Assembly: GCA_017302895.1 (NCBI GenBank)
Contig: JAFLBV010000001.1
Location: forward strand, 1 to 64,000
Source of the DNA: Ignavibacteria bacterium
GTDB taxonomy: Bacteria > Bacteroidota > Ignavibacteria > Ignavibacteriales > Ignavibacteriaceae
Reading direction: 5' to 3'
Length of the DNA stretch: 64,000 nucleotides
Part shown: positions 35,463 through 45,628 of the stretch, one piece after another
How the letters are laid out: each line of letters begins with the position of its first letter
Position numbering within the stretch: position 1 is the stretch's first letter
The notes under the pieces: model-generated
Told to the model about the DNA's origin: nothing
What the model saw: only the letters and a program-made list of their open reading frames with translations
The model's database searches: none
Translations under genes and position numbers: made by a program

Positions 35463-36830
35463 ATGAACAAGACAGAAAAATTTGTAAACGATAACATAGA
35501 TAAATTCATAGCCGAACTTGGCGAATTTCTAAAATTTGAAAGTATCAGTACTCTTCCCGAAAAAACGGAAGAAATGAAAAAATGTGCCGAATTCACGGCA
35601 GCGAAGATGCTGGAAGCCGGTCTCGACAAAGCGGTCGTACTCGAAACCGGTGGACATCCGGTCGTATATGGTGAACGCTTAAGAGTGCCGGGGGCACCAA
35701 CAGTTCTTATATATGGTCACTATGATGTGCAGCCTGTGGACCCCGTTGAATTATGGAGCAGTGCTCCTTTCGATCCGGTCATAAAGGACGGTAAGATATT
35801 TGCAAGAGGTGCAACCGATGACAAAGGTCAGCTTTACATGCATATAAAAGCTGTTCAGTCTATTCTCGCCAACTCTGCCGAACTTCCGGTGAATGTTAAA
35901 TTCATTATCGAGGGAGAAGAGGAGATCGGGAGTCCGAGCCTTGAACCTTTCCTTAAGGCTAACAAAGAACTATTAAAGTGTGATGTTGTGCTGGTTTCCG
36001 ATACTGCGCTCTATGCTCCAATGTTGCCAACACTGACATATGGACTTAGAGGTCTTTGTTACATGGAAATTGAAGTAACCGGACCTAATAGAGATCTTCA
36101 TTCGGGGACCTTTGGAGGTGCTGTGGCAAATCCGATCAATATCCTGTCTCAGATGATTTCAAAAATGCACGATGAAAACGGAAAAGTGGCAATCCCGGGC
36201 TTTTATGATGATGTGCTTGACCTGACAACCCATGAGAGAGAGGAGCTTGCCAAACTTGAATTCTCTGAGGATGAATATAAAGCACACCTCGAAGTGAACG
36301 CTCTTTGGGGTGAAAAAGGATACACAGTAATTGAAAGAACGGGTGCCAGACCCACACTTGATTGTAATGGCATTTGGGGTGGCTTCTCGGGTGCAGGTGC
36401 TAAAACTGTCATTCCTTCTAAAGCATCCGCCAAAATAAGCATGCGACTTGTTGCAAATCAGGATCCTGAGAAAATTGGAGTATGTTTCACTGATTTTGTG
36501 AACAGTATTGCTCCAGAATCGGTAAAAGTAAAAGTCAGCGCTGTTCATGGTGCTGAGGCATGTCTCGTGCCAATTGAATCAAAAGCCATTACTGCAGCAG
36601 CAAAAGCCTTAAGCAGAGCATTTGGCAAGGAAACGGTTTATCAAAGGGAGGGCGGAAGCATTCCTGTGGTTGCCAAGTTCAAGAAATACCTCGGAGCCGA
36701 CTCCGTTTTGATGGGTTTGGGACTAAACACTGAGAATCTTCACTCACCTGATGAGCATTTTGATCTCAATCATTTCAGACTGGGAATAATCAGCTCAGCA
36801 TATTTCATGGAAGAATATTCCGGAAAGTAA
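35463..36830 (+). CDS. M20 family dipeptidase
   Basis: 455 residues, cytosolic zinc peptidase. Metal-ligand and catalytic motifs are complete: YGHYDVQPVDPVELW (His and Asp), ARGATDDKGQLYMHIKA (bridging Asp), EGEEEIGSPSLEPF (catalytic Glu-Glu), and the late His in GLNTENLHSPDEHFDL. The dimerisation domain lies at about 180-350 with DLHSGTFGGAVANP. The MxxDDK arrangement is that of peptidases cleaving dipeptides rather than ArgE or DapE. ATG at 35463 is preceded by AGGAAG; a GTG at 35445 is rejected. Confidence 0.9.
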   Translation: MNKTEKFVNDNIDKFIAELGEFLKFESISTLPEKTEEMKKCAEFTAAKMLEAGLDKAVVLETGGHPVVYGERLRVPGAPTVLIYGHYDVQPVDPVELWSSAPFDPVIKDGKIFARGATDDKGQLYMHIKAVQSILANSAELPVNVKFIIEGEEEIGSPSLEPFLKANKELLKCDVVLVSDTALYAPMLPTLTYGLRGLCYMEIEVTGPNRDLHSGTFGGAVANPINILSQMISKMHDENGKVAIPGFYDDVLDLTTHEREELAKLEFSEDEYKAHLEVNALWGEKGYTVIERTGARPTLDCNGIWGGFSGAGAKTVIPSKASAKISMRLVANQDPEKIGVCFTDFVNSIAPESVKVKVSAVHGAEACLVPIESKAITAAAKALSRAFGKETVYQREGGSIPVVAKFKKYLGADSVLMGLGLNTENLHSPDEHFDLNHFRLGIISSAYFMEEYSGK

Positions 36831-36844
36831 ATAACGGTTTTAAG

Positions 36845-37723
36845 ATGAAGTTTAAATATTTAATAGTTTTTGTTCTTTTTTACGGATTGGCAATTTTTGT
36901 CGCCGGATGTGGTGATGATGAGACAGCGGATCCGGCAGATACAGGTTCCACTGCCACAACAGAACTTGTGGAGGATCAGCCTGACAAGGATAAATCGATT
37001 CAGGAATTCAATCTGGAAAAGAGGAAGAAACAGACAAAAACCAGATTCCCTGGCGACACAATTGATCTGATGGAAGCTGTTCTGAAAACCTACCCAAAAG
37101 GTAGTTATGTTATCGAAGAGGATATTCCAAACTCGCTTGGTATTCCTCCTGCTGCTGTGATCTACAGACAGGATGGTGCAAACAAGATGGTCTTTGCCCT
37201 CATCGCCACATCCCGTGAAGGGATGGAACGGGACCGTCTGATCGAGTCGAAAAATGTAATCGGGTATGATCAAAGTTTTATTGACTACGACAGTACACGG
37301 CTTGGAACAGCACTTTTCTTTATGACCGGGTTCACGATAGACGGCAGAAATTTCAGCCGAATCTGGGAAAAATATACTCCTTCCCATGGTGGATTCAGAT
37401 TGATGACACTTCAAAACTGGGCTGTGAAGAACATTCCCTACATCAAAGTGGATTTCTATGCCCAATTCAAGAATGCCACTTTTTACTTCAATTATTTCTT
37501 TTTGAATGGATTTAATCAGAAACCACATCTTCTGCTTACATATGAAGGAATAAACCAGAGGAGAGTGATGACAGATGCGAATGGTGATAAGTTCCCGGAT
37601 TACATAGAATATGTGTTTGTGGATAACGACCAGGTTATTTCTGTCGTCGATTCTGTTACCTATATCTGGAAGGACTCACTTTATGTGAATACCAGATATC
37701 CTGAAAAGGTTACCCCTTACTGA
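36845..37723 (+). CDS. Lipoprotein of unknown function
   Basis: 292 residues. The signal ends FVAGC (Cys 22), then an acidic, Thr-rich linker. The folded part has no motif I recognise; it contains aromatic-rich strands (ATFYFNYFFLNGFNQKPHLL) and a C-terminal KFPDYIEYVFVDNDQVISVVD segment. A possible Ca-binding-like DANGDKFPDYIEY sequence near residue 245 is visible (DxNxDxxxDxxE). It lies 14 bases after the dipeptidase on the same strand. Probably an outer-membrane or periplasmic lipoprotein. Confidence 0.72.
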   Translation: MKFKYLIVFVLFYGLAIFVAGCGDDETADPADTGSTATTELVEDQPDKDKSIQEFNLEKRKKQTKTRFPGDTIDLMEAVLKTYPKGSYVIEEDIPNSLGIPPAAVIYRQDGANKMVFALIATSREGMERDRLIESKNVIGYDQSFIDYDSTRLGTALFFMTGFTIDGRNFSRIWEKYTPSHGGFRLMTLQNWAVKNIPYIKVDFYAQFKNATFYFNYFFLNGFNQKPHLLLTYEGINQRRVMTDANGDKFPDYIEYVFVDNDQVISVVDSVTYIWKDSLYVNTRYPEKVTPY

Positions 37724-37741
37724 CAATTCAACCGTTAGTGT

Positions 37742-37767
37742 GCCGGGAAGTTGATCAGCTTTCCGGC
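37742..37767 (+). terminator. Possible terminator hairpin after the lipoprotein gene
   Basis: Stem GCCGGGAAG/CTTTCCGGC, nine pairs including one G-T, with an 8-base loop, 19 bases after the lipoprotein stop. It is not followed by a T run, so it may act as an mRNA 3' end or processing hairpin rather than as an intrinsic terminator. Confidence 0.45.
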
Positions 37768-37810
37768 TAACTGCATCTAAATCAAAATTTAATAATATTT
37801 TCAAGTGAAC

Positions 37811-38890
37811 ATGACCGATAAAATTTTTACATCAGTAATTCAGAATATGCTAACCGAGAATGGTTACACCTATGAAGCCGGGACGAACCATTGCTTTCTC
37901 GCTCTGTCGAAGAGAGGTTTGAGAGGGGATATCGAATTATTGAAAAGTGGAACAGCGATTCGCGACACCTCCTCTTTTTGTACCCTGGAAATAAAAGGGG
38001 ACGATTCTCTCGACTTCCTGAACAGAATTAGCACCAACGATCTTCGCGGTTTAAAGCCGGGTGAGAGTATCCGCACGATTTTCTGCTCTGACAAGGGCAG
38101 AATCATCGACTCCGTACTTGTTGTCAATGAAGGACTCAGATTTCTGATTTTTGGCACGGGAGGAAGTTCTGATAAACTGACCAGATGGATCAATAGATAT
38201 ATTATCACAGATGATGTAAATGTGAAGGATATTACCGGTTCATTTGGCAGTTTCGAAATCTATGGCCCACAGGCTCAGACTGTTATCATCCTCCTCTCGG
38301 GAATAAAAGATGAGGAACCAAACAGGATTTATAACTTTGAGTTTGAAGACAAGTTGTTCAGCATTCTCAAGTACAACTATGCCGGAAAATCGGATCGTTA
38401 TCTCCTGTTTGGGGAGCCAAGATGCTTCGAAAAACTTGCCGGTTATATTTTGAAGTATGACGGACCCTTCAATATCGATTTCGTTAGTGAACCTGCATTT
38501 CAGCATTATAATATTGAAAACATCACACCGGGAGAGACTGAAATATCTGATTCCTTCAATCCACATGAAGTCAAATTAATGAGTGAAGTGTCACTTAGAA
38601 AGGGTTGCTTTATCGGTCAGGAAGTGATTGCCAGACTTGACACTTACGAAAAAGTCCAAAAATTTCTCGTGCAGCTTGAGGTGAGCGAGGGTTCCCAAGT
38701 GGTTCTCCCGGCACAACTTCTCGACATTGACGACAAAGACGCTGGAGTGCTGACATCAATTTCAGCTTACCATACCAATGGAAAGGTGAAGGCACTTGGA
38801 CTCGTTCGCAAAAACCACCTTCAAAAGGGGACCGTTTTGTTTGCCCAATCAGGTGCGGACAGAATAAGTGTCGCGGTAAAGGAACTTTAA
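37811..38890 (+). CDS. YgfZ/GcvT-domain folate-binding protein
   Basis: 359 residues. The YgfZ signature K-G-C-[FY]-x-G-Q-E is present as RKGCFIGQEVIARLDT near residue 265, with the Cys that family members need for iron-sulfur enzyme maintenance. The N-terminal part (FLNRISTNDLRGLKPGE) is like aminomethyltransferase domains. Role: folate-dependent support of iron-sulfur proteins and tRNA-modifying enzymes such as MiaB, known for the family. ATG at 37811 is preferred to GTG at 37805. 41 bases before the adenosyltransferase. Confidence 0.88.
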   Translation: MTDKIFTSVIQNMLTENGYTYEAGTNHCFLALSKRGLRGDIELLKSGTAIRDTSSFCTLEIKGDDSLDFLNRISTNDLRGLKPGESIRTIFCSDKGRIIDSVLVVNEGLRFLIFGTGGSSDKLTRWINRYIITDDVNVKDITGSFGSFEIYGPQAQTVIILLSGIKDEEPNRIYNFEFEDKLFSILKYNYAGKSDRYLLFGEPRCFEKLAGYILKYDGPFNIDFVSEPAFQHYNIENITPGETEISDSFNPHEVKLMSEVSLRKGCFIGQEVIARLDTYEKVQKFLVQLEVSEGSQVVLPAQLLDIDDKDAGVLTSISAYHTNGKVKALGLVRKNHLQKGTVLFAQSGADRISVAVKEL

Positions 38891-38931
38891 CCATTTCATT
38901 TTGATTACAATAGTAAACAAAACTGAGAAAG

Positions 38932-39480
38932 ATGAAAATTTATACAAAAACCGGTGATAGTGGTGATACAGGACTCTTTGGTGGTCAAAGGGTGGGCAAA
39001 GACAGCACACGGATAGAAGCATACGGAACCGTAGACGAATTAAATTCATTTATCGGACTCGCTTTGTGTGAAGTCAAAAGTAAAGACCTTATTGATGATT
39101 TGAGACTTATACAAGACCGGCTTTTTACCGTTGGTTCCGACCTTGCGACTCCGCTCGATTCAAAGATCAAAAATTTTAATTTACCTAGAACCGAAGAAAT
39201 ATTTTTTGAAGATCTGGAAAAAAGGATAGATTTTTACTCTATTCAATTGGAAGAGCTTCGGAATTTCATACTTCCGGGGGGAAGCAAAGGGGCATCACTT
39301 CTTCATGTATGCCGAACGGTCTGCAGAAGAGGGGAGAGACTGGTAGTGGAATTGATGCACCATGAGGAATTGAACAAAAATATTGTTATATTTCTGAACC
39401 GTCTTTCAGATTTTTTCTTTGTTGCGGCCCGGTATGAAAATCATATCACAGGTAATGAAGATCTGAAATGGGAAAAATAG
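38932..39480 (+). CDS. Cob(I)alamin adenosyltransferase, PduO type
   Basis: 182 residues. It transfers the adenosyl group of ATP to cob(I)alamin. The ATP-binding start YTKTGDSGDTGLFGG is characteristic, as are YGTVDELNSFIGLA and the C-terminal block FILPGGSKGASLLHVCRTVCRRGER with its conserved Arg residues and NRLSDFFFVAARYEN. Length is normal for the PduO/MMAB type. The gene ends 13 bases before tmRNA, which it may share a transcript with. Confidence 0.93.
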   Translation: MKIYTKTGDSGDTGLFGGQRVGKDSTRIEAYGTVDELNSFIGLALCEVKSKDLIDDLRLIQDRLFTVGSDLATPLDSKIKNFNLPRTEEIFFEDLEKRIDFYSIQLEELRNFILPGGSKGASLLHVCRTVCRRGERLVVELMHHEELNKNIVIFLNRLSDFFFVAARYENHITGNEDLKWEK

Positions 39481-39493
39481 ATTAAAGTTTCAC

Positions 39494-39848
<355 letters not shown>

Positions 39849-39994
39849 TTATGTGATAGTATCTGTTGTACCCTCCTTTTCGGGTGACACTCCTTCTGCG
39901 ATCAACCGGTCGCTTATCTCTAATGGTAAATAATTAACTTGTTCAGTAATTTGAGGTCGCATTCTGCGTGCGTCCTGTGTATGGAAGTCATCAA

Positions 39995-41404
39995 ATGATG
40001 AAAAAAAACAATTTCTCTCTCTCCACAATAACAGTCGTTTGCCTGTCACTAACATTCAGCCTCTCATCCCTTCAAGCACAGAACACAGAGGCGGATTATT
40101 ATCAAAATGCTTATAAACTCTACGGAACCGCACTAAGAACGGCACTTCATAATATTGTTAAAGGTCACACGGTGATCAGCTATGATGGACTTTACACAGC
40201 TTTCCCTTCCACCGATTCCAAACCCGGTACAAACAATGTCTGGGATATATACTCCGACAAACCGGGCGGCACACCGTCTTATCTTTATGTGCACGGCTTA
40301 AAGAAATGCGGCAGCTATTCAGGTGAAGGAGACTGTTACAATCGTGAACATTCATGGCCTGACAGTTGGCTGGGTGCCACAAATCCTGCAAGATCAGATC
40401 TTTTCCACATGTACCCTACAGACGGATATGTGAACAACAGAAGAAGCAACTATCCGTTCGGCACGGTCGCTTCGGCAACCTGGACTTCCACAAACGGGAG
40501 CAAAGTAGGAAGCTGTTCATTCCCCGGTTACACATCCACTGTTTTTGAACCAATTAATGAATTTAAAGGTGATCTTGCAAGGTCGCAGATGTACATGTCT
40601 GTAAGATACTATTTGGAAGACAGCGGTTTTTCAACAAGTCCTGCAACCAATAAATCGAATCTCCTGCCATGGTATGCCAATCTGCTTTATTCGTGGCACA
40701 TAAAGGATACCGTCAGCACTAAAGAAATCAACCGGAACAACGCCATTTTTGTATATCAGAAAAACCGGAATCCGTTTATTGATCATCCTGAATTTGCAGC
40801 CGAAATCTGGCAGACAGATATGAAACCACAGGTAGTGAAACTTTATCCCGATGCGAATTCATTAGTTATAGATTTTTCAAGGTACATCGACTCCAGCGTC
40901 GCGGTCAATCCGTTAAATTTCACCTGCAGCAACAATGGCGGGAATCCTGTTTCAGTTCAATGGGGGGTGGGTAATGATGTGTCGAAACTTCTTCTTACAT
41001 TTCAGGGTCTGGCGAGCGGGACTCAGTATGCACTTCAGTTAAAAGGTTTGAAAAGCATAAACGGGGTGTTGATGAACGACACCACAGTAAATTTTACCAC
41101 GAGTGGAACCACAGGCGTGGTTGAGTCTGAGAACACTGTGATCGCCTATAATCTCGAACAGAACTATCCAAATCCTTTCAACCCCTCGACTGTGATACGG
41201 TACCAAATCCCTGCAGAGAATCATGTTTCAATTAAGGTCTTCGATTCAATCGGAAATGAGATAGCAGTGCTGGTTAATGAAGATCAAAGTGCCGGCAGTC
41301 ATTCCGTTAACTTCAATGGTGCGAATCTTTCGAGCGGCATTTATTTTTACCAGCTCCGTGCAGGCGGGTTTGTAAAAATGAACAAACTGATATTAATGAA
41401 GTAG
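39995..41404 (+). CDS. T9SS-exported endonuclease I family nuclease
   Basis: 469 residues with a signal peptide ending SLQAQ. Residues about 30-260 are endonuclease I: NREHSWPDSWLG and DLFHMYPTDGYVNNRRSNYPFG carry the catalytic His, metal Asn and Arg. An Ig-like module (about 275-370) follows and then a type A sorting domain (NYPNPFNPSTVIRY ... GIYFYQLRAGG). Probably degrades extracellular nucleic acids. ATG at 39995 (a second ATG directly after) is chosen because the signal peptide starts there; an upstream GTG at 39968 would add ten residues. Confidence 0.92.
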   Translation: MMKKNNFSLSTITVVCLSLTFSLSSLQAQNTEADYYQNAYKLYGTALRTALHNIVKGHTVISYDGLYTAFPSTDSKPGTNNVWDIYSDKPGGTPSYLYVHGLKKCGSYSGEGDCYNREHSWPDSWLGATNPARSDLFHMYPTDGYVNNRRSNYPFGTVASATWTSTNGSKVGSCSFPGYTSTVFEPINEFKGDLARSQMYMSVRYYLEDSGFSTSPATNKSNLLPWYANLLYSWHIKDTVSTKEINRNNAIFVYQKNRNPFIDHPEFAAEIWQTDMKPQVVKLYPDANSLVIDFSRYIDSSVAVNPLNFTCSNNGGNPVSVQWGVGNDVSKLLLTFQGLASGTQYALQLKGLKSINGVLMNDTTVNFTTSGTTGVVESENTVIAYNLEQNYPNPFNPSTVIRYQIPAENHVSIKVFDSIGNEIAVLVNEDQSAGSHSVNFNGANLSSGIYFYQLRAGGFVKMNKLILMK

Positions 41405-41418
41405 ATACTTCTCGATCT

Positions 41419-41443
41419 CCCGTCAGTACGGGTATTATTTTTT
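41419..41443 (+). terminator. Terminator after the endonuclease gene
   Basis: Short stem CCCGT/ACGGG (41419-41423 with 41428-41432), 4-base loop, followed by TATTATTTTTT. It lies 15 bases after the endonuclease stop and overlaps the last codons of the convergent kinase gene. The stem is short, so the strength is moderate. Confidence 0.55.
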
Positions 41444-42709
41444 GGGGAGCGAAAAAGTAACTTTCGTTCCCTTTCCCAAAGCACTCTGAATATTAATGGT
41501 TCCTCCATGAAGGTCGATAACTCCCTTTGAAATATTCAAACCCAGTCCCGTCCCTTTTTCCTTCAAGGTTCCCTCCGTGGATAATCGCGTATCGATTCTG
41601 AAAAGTTTACCAAGGTCATCTTCACCAATTCCCGTACCTTGATCTTCAACTGAAATCTCGGTAAAATTGGCCACTTCCTCTGAAGATATGACTATTTTCC
41701 CACCGGGATAACTGAATTTGATCGCATTCGATATCAGATTTCTGAAGATGAGCTTCAGCATGTAGAGATCAGCCCAGACGGTTGCGTTTTTTCGTGTATT
41801 GTTTACGAACGAGATCTTTTTGAAGGATGCAGTTGCCTCAAAATCGAGAAACTGTGAATCAATCAACTGTTGGATGTCGACGAAGACACGCTTGATGGTG
41901 AAACCTTTTTTGTGGAAAATTGACCAGTCGAGCAAATCACTAAGCAAATCATACTGTCGCTTTATGCTCACATTTAATGAAGTGATCAGGTTAATTTTTT
42001 CATCCCGATTCATCAAGTCAAAATCGGTCAGCAGGAGTTCTGAAAGATTCAATAAAATGTGAAAAGGGCTTCGGAGGTCGTGAGATATGATGGCAAAAAA
42101 CTTGTCTTTTGTGTTGTTTGCTTCTTCAAGTACCCTCGAATACTCCTCCAGTTTCCTATGGACGATTACTTCTTCTGTACTATCCACGATAGCAATAAGA
42201 CAAGTGGCGCTGTCGTGAAATTGTATCCCCGTTAGGACGGCAAACACCTCTTTAGCATCTGCACCTTCGAGTATGACATCACACTTTGCATGTGAAGAAG
42301 AAGAGAAAATTTCGTTGAAAAACCGGTCAAAAACCACCAGAGATGATGGATCAACAAACCCGGAGAAATTTCTGTTTTTAATATTGCCCCCCTCAATTCC
42401 CAGCAATTCAAACGCATGTTTATTACAATCCACGAAGTTTCCAAGCCGGTCGAGCGTAAAGTAAGGAATCGGGGCGAAATCGAAAAGCAATCTGTATTTG
42501 TTCAGGAGTGATTGGGATAATTGAACCGAATTTTGCAATTCTTCATTTTGCAGTTCAAGTTCCATTTGATGGACACTTAATTCGTGAATCAAACGAAGGT
42601 TGTCCATGGTGTTAATCACAGAAGGGGCAGGAGACTCGTTCTCCGAAAGTTTTTTTTCTGCCTGAATTCTGAGTTCTTCAAAATCAGGAGTGGGGATGTT
42701 CTTTTTCAT
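41435..42709 (-). CDS. PAS-domain histidine kinase
   Basis: 424 residues without membrane helices. A short coiled coil is followed by a PAS domain (about 72-185: FDFAPIPYFTLDRLGNFVDC). The phospho-acceptor His near 209 is in IISHDLRSPFHILLN. The HATPase domain (about 310-420) has LIFRNLISNAIKFSYPGG, VEDQGTGI and GTGLGLNISKGVIDLHGG. Downstream of the CheB-CheR gene by 18 bases, so probably one operon. No receiver domain; its partner response regulator is not adjacent. Same H-box style as the kinase at 48055. Confidence 0.9.
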   Translation of the reverse strand: MKKNIPTPDFEELRIQAEKKLSENESPAPSVINTMDNLRLIHELSVHQMELELQNEELQNSVQLSQSLLNKYRLLFDFAPIPYFTLDRLGNFVDCNKHAFELLGIEGGNIKNRNFSGFVDPSSLVVFDRFFNEIFSSSSHAKCDVILEGADAKEVFAVLTGIQFHDSATCLIAIVDSTEEVIVHRKLEEYSRVLEEANNTKDKFFAIISHDLRSPFHILLNLSELLLTDFDLMNRDEKINLITSLNVSIKRQYDLLSDLLDWSIFHKKGFTIKRVFVDIQQLIDSQFLDFEATASFKKISFVNNTRKNATVWADLYMLKLIFRNLISNAIKFSYPGGKIVISSEEVANFTEISVEDQGTGIGEDDLGKLFRIDTRLSTEGTLKEKGTGLGLNISKGVIDLHGGTINIQSALGKGTKVTFSLPKK

Positions 42710-42727
42710 AAAATTTCTTTCTCACCT

Positions 42728-45628
42728 CTACGAGGTGATGTTAATCCCTGTCGCTATCAAACCGGAAACTTTTCCTTCTTCATCGTACATTTTACTAAAC
42801 GACCACTCAACTCTAATGTTCTCGCCGTTTTTTCCTGTGACAAAATTGGTAAGGGAGACCGGATTTTTTTCAGCGAATTTTGAGAGCATTTCTATCTTGG
42901 CAGCGGATCTCAAATCATCCGGGACGAACATCTCGAAATAGTTTCTGTCTATTACCTCAGTTCTTGATTTGCCGAAGAGTTTTTCTGCTGCTTCATTGAA
43001 CTCCAGAATTTTTCCAGCCGGTGAAATAGCAAAAGCAACTGATTTTGATAATTTGATCAGGTTTCCCAATACCTGACTTGTTTCTCTGAATCCCTCTTTC
43101 AGGAGCATTATATTTGTGATGTCTGTGAATGTAATCACAAGCCCGTCAATCCGGTCATCGAATGTACGGTAGGGGATTATCCGGACATTAAACCACCTTC
43201 CATCGAGTGATGCAACCGGTTTCTCGATGAAAATCAGAGATCTGAGTACTTCCCGGGCATCATGTGCCAGTTCCGGGTAATTAATTTCGGAAGTAAGATC
43301 TGTAAAGGGTCTTCCAATATCAGATTGAATAAGTTTTGCTATTTTAGTTGCCTGTTGTGTGAACCGTCTGATATTCAGGTTTTTGTCGAGGAAAATAGTT
43401 GCGATTTCGGTGCTGTTGAGTAAATTTTCCATATCGTTGTTGATGCGCGAATATTCATCAACTTTCATCTGGAGTTCCAGATTCACAGACTGAAGTTCCT
43501 CATTCAGGCTTTGCATCTCTTCCTTGGAGGTAGTAAGTTCTTCATTAGTCGACTGCAATTCCTCATTTGTCGATTGCAATTCCTCATTTGATGATTTCAG
43601 TTCCTCCTGTGATGTCTGCATTTCCTCCTGCAGCGATTGCAGATTCTCTCGCGCTTTTTGCAGTTCGTACTCGAGGATGTTTTCTTTATCCTGTACCGAT
43701 ATGTTGGTTTGAATCTCAATTGGAACAATTTTACTTGACAGGACAACAAGCACCAGGCCAAACAACTGTTCCGGTTTCTGAAGAAGCTGTATAATCATAT
43801 CCACGGATCTGTTGACTCCATCATTCTGGAACCGGATATCGAGCGCGGTTTCTTTGTTCCCTGATTGAAGTGCTCTTCTGAACAGTATGGAAAAATCACT
43901 TCTCAACCGTTCGTGCAACATTGCAAATATATTCCAGTTCACCTTTCCGGTGGGAGGTTCGAGAAACTGACCTGATCTGCCGCTGATATACAGGATGTCA
44001 CCACTTTGATTTAACAAAAGGCCGAGAGGAGCAAATTCCTTTAAAAGCAGTTGCTCCACGACCGATTGAAAATTATCGGTTTGAACTGCAGATGAGCCGG
44101 TCTTGTTTTGACCAGTTTTTTTTGAAGTGATTCCGGCAGGAATTTCAAGGACTTCAGCAGGTTGGGTGATTCCTTTTTTGATAAAAAGCCTGAATCTCGG
44201 TTCCAAAGTATCGAAAAGGTTATGACAGTTACCGATGGATTCAGCATTACCAAGAAGTAGAATCCCTCCCGGTTGCAGACTGTAATGAAAGAGGTGCAGG
44301 AGTTTTTTTTGTAATTCCGGCTCGATATATATGAGGAAGTTTCTACAAAGCAGAAGGTCAATTTTAGTGAACGGAGGATTTGAGATCACATTTTGTACGG
44401 CGAAAATGATCATTTCCCTTATTTCGGGCCTTACCCTGTAGCCTGAATTCTCTCTTATAAAAAAACGGTCGAGTCTGACCTGTGATACAGTTTCAGCAAT
44501 TGTGAGCGGGAATGTCCCTTTGCGAGCGTGATCAATCGAGTCGGAGTCGAGGTCAGTGGCAAATATCTGAAGAATAAAGTGTCTGTCGGGTCTGATCTTT
44601 TCAACCGCTTCTTTGAAGATAATTGCCAGAGAATACGCTTCCTCACCGGTGGAACACGCAGGAATCCAAACTCTGATCACATCAGGTGTGGAGGAGGTGC
44701 TTAGAATTTCAGGCAGGATTCTGTCCCTGAGATGTTCCCAAGTTGCTGAATCTCTAAAGAAAGAAGTAACACCTATAAGAATTTCCTTAAAAAGTATTTC
44801 TGTTTCGGTGTTATTCTCCATTAGAAACTTGATATACTGTTGCACTTTGGTGATCTGATGCACTGACATCCGTCTTTCGATGCGTCTGTAGAGAGTGTTT
44901 TTTTTATAGCCGGAGAAATCGGTGCCAGTACTTGATCTGAGTAAAAGAAGTATCTTTTGGAAAGATGATTTGTCGATTGAGAGGAGTTTTTGTCTTCTGG
45001 TGTTTTTTTTCAAAAGTTCAAGCAATTTGGCAGGTAAAGCTGCCGGGATATCCACCACATCGGGTTCCAGAGTTTCAATTGTGTTCGAGGGCATGGCATC
45101 ATATTTTGCCGATGCGGGGTCCTGCACAAGAACATATCCACCCGATTTTTGTATCTCTGCAACACCTTTTACACCATCATCTCCCATTCCAGAGAGAATA
45201 GTTCCGGAGCAATTACATCCATTGTCTTTTGCAAGAGAAGCAAAAAAAGTATCAATAGGGTATCTAACGCCTGAATCGGCCGGTGGCTCAAAAAGATGAA
45301 GAATTCCATTCATGACAGACATGACGGTGTTGGGGGGGATTGTGTAAAGCACATTCGGCTCGACCGGCATGCTTTCCTTCACTTCCACAACCTTCATTTT
45401 GGTAATTCTACGAAGAAGTTCAGGCATCATTCCTTTTGATTTCGGATCGAGGTGCTGAATGACCACAAAACCAATTCCTGAATCGACAGGCATGTTCTGG
45501 AAAAACTGTTCAAGAGCTTCAAACCCTCCGGCAGAAGCACCGATGCCTGCAATATGGAAGTTTATTTTTGCCTTGAGATTATTGCTGGTTCTCCCGGCTT
45601 TTGGAATATTGGACACTTTTTTGACCAA
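42728..45628 (-). CDS. CheB-CheR fusion with coiled coil and two PAS domains
   Basis: 966 residues. CheB methylesterase domain (about 25-215) with catalytic triad motifs GIGASAGG (Ser), QHLDPKSKG (His) and GMGDDGVKG (Asp), and no receiver domain. CheR methyltransferase domain (about 230-490) with TSFFRDSATWEHL and WIPACSTGEEAYSLA. A heptad coiled coil (about 650-730) joins two PAS domains (730-835 and 845-966). Such fusions act on chemosensory-like pathways or as signalling hubs. No chemoreceptor, CheA or CheW gene is in the window. The first codon is TTG; no ATG is near. AT-rich 348-base gap upstream. Confidence 0.92.
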   Translation of the reverse strand: MVKKVSNIPKAGRTSNNLKAKINFHIAGIGASAGGFEALEQFFQNMPVDSGIGFVVIQHLDPKSKGMMPELLRRITKMKVVEVKESMPVEPNVLYTIPPNTVMSVMNGILHLFEPPADSGVRYPIDTFFASLAKDNGCNCSGTILSGMGDDGVKGVAEIQKSGGYVLVQDPASAKYDAMPSNTIETLEPDVVDIPAALPAKLLELLKKNTRRQKLLSIDKSSFQKILLLLRSSTGTDFSGYKKNTLYRRIERRMSVHQITKVQQYIKFLMENNTETEILFKEILIGVTSFFRDSATWEHLRDRILPEILSTSSTPDVIRVWIPACSTGEEAYSLAIIFKEAVEKIRPDRHFILQIFATDLDSDSIDHARKGTFPLTIAETVSQVRLDRFFIRENSGYRVRPEIREMIIFAVQNVISNPPFTKIDLLLCRNFLIYIEPELQKKLLHLFHYSLQPGGILLLGNAESIGNCHNLFDTLEPRFRLFIKKGITQPAEVLEIPAGITSKKTGQNKTGSSAVQTDNFQSVVEQLLLKEFAPLGLLLNQSGDILYISGRSGQFLEPPTGKVNWNIFAMLHERLRSDFSILFRRALQSGNKETALDIRFQNDGVNRSVDMIIQLLQKPEQLFGLVLVVLSSKIVPIEIQTNISVQDKENILEYELQKARENLQSLQEEMQTSQEELKSSNEELQSTNEELQSTNEELTTSKEEMQSLNEELQSVNLELQMKVDEYSRINNDMENLLNSTEIATIFLDKNLNIRRFTQQATKIAKLIQSDIGRPFTDLTSEINYPELAHDAREVLRSLIFIEKPVASLDGRWFNVRIIPYRTFDDRIDGLVITFTDITNIMLLKEGFRETSQVLGNLIKLSKSVAFAISPAGKILEFNEAAEKLFGKSRTEVIDRNYFEMFVPDDLRSAAKIEMLSKFAEKNPVSLTNFVTGKNGENIRVEWSFSKMYDEEGKVSGLIATGINITS
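43480..43680 (-). repeat. 21-base imperfect tandem repeats coding for a heptad coiled coil
   Basis: The coiled-coil part of the CheB-CheR protein is written as imperfect 21-base repeats, one heptad per unit, most clearly at 43540-43600 where the unit AATTCCTCATTTGTCGATTG recurs. They encode repeated NEELQST-like heptads. It is a coding repeat, not a CRISPR or regulatory array. Confidence 0.7.

Noticed and set aside
43540..43600. Tandem 21-base repeats as a CRISPR-like array
   Set aside because: They are in-frame heptad repeats coding for a coiled coil, without spacers of constant length.
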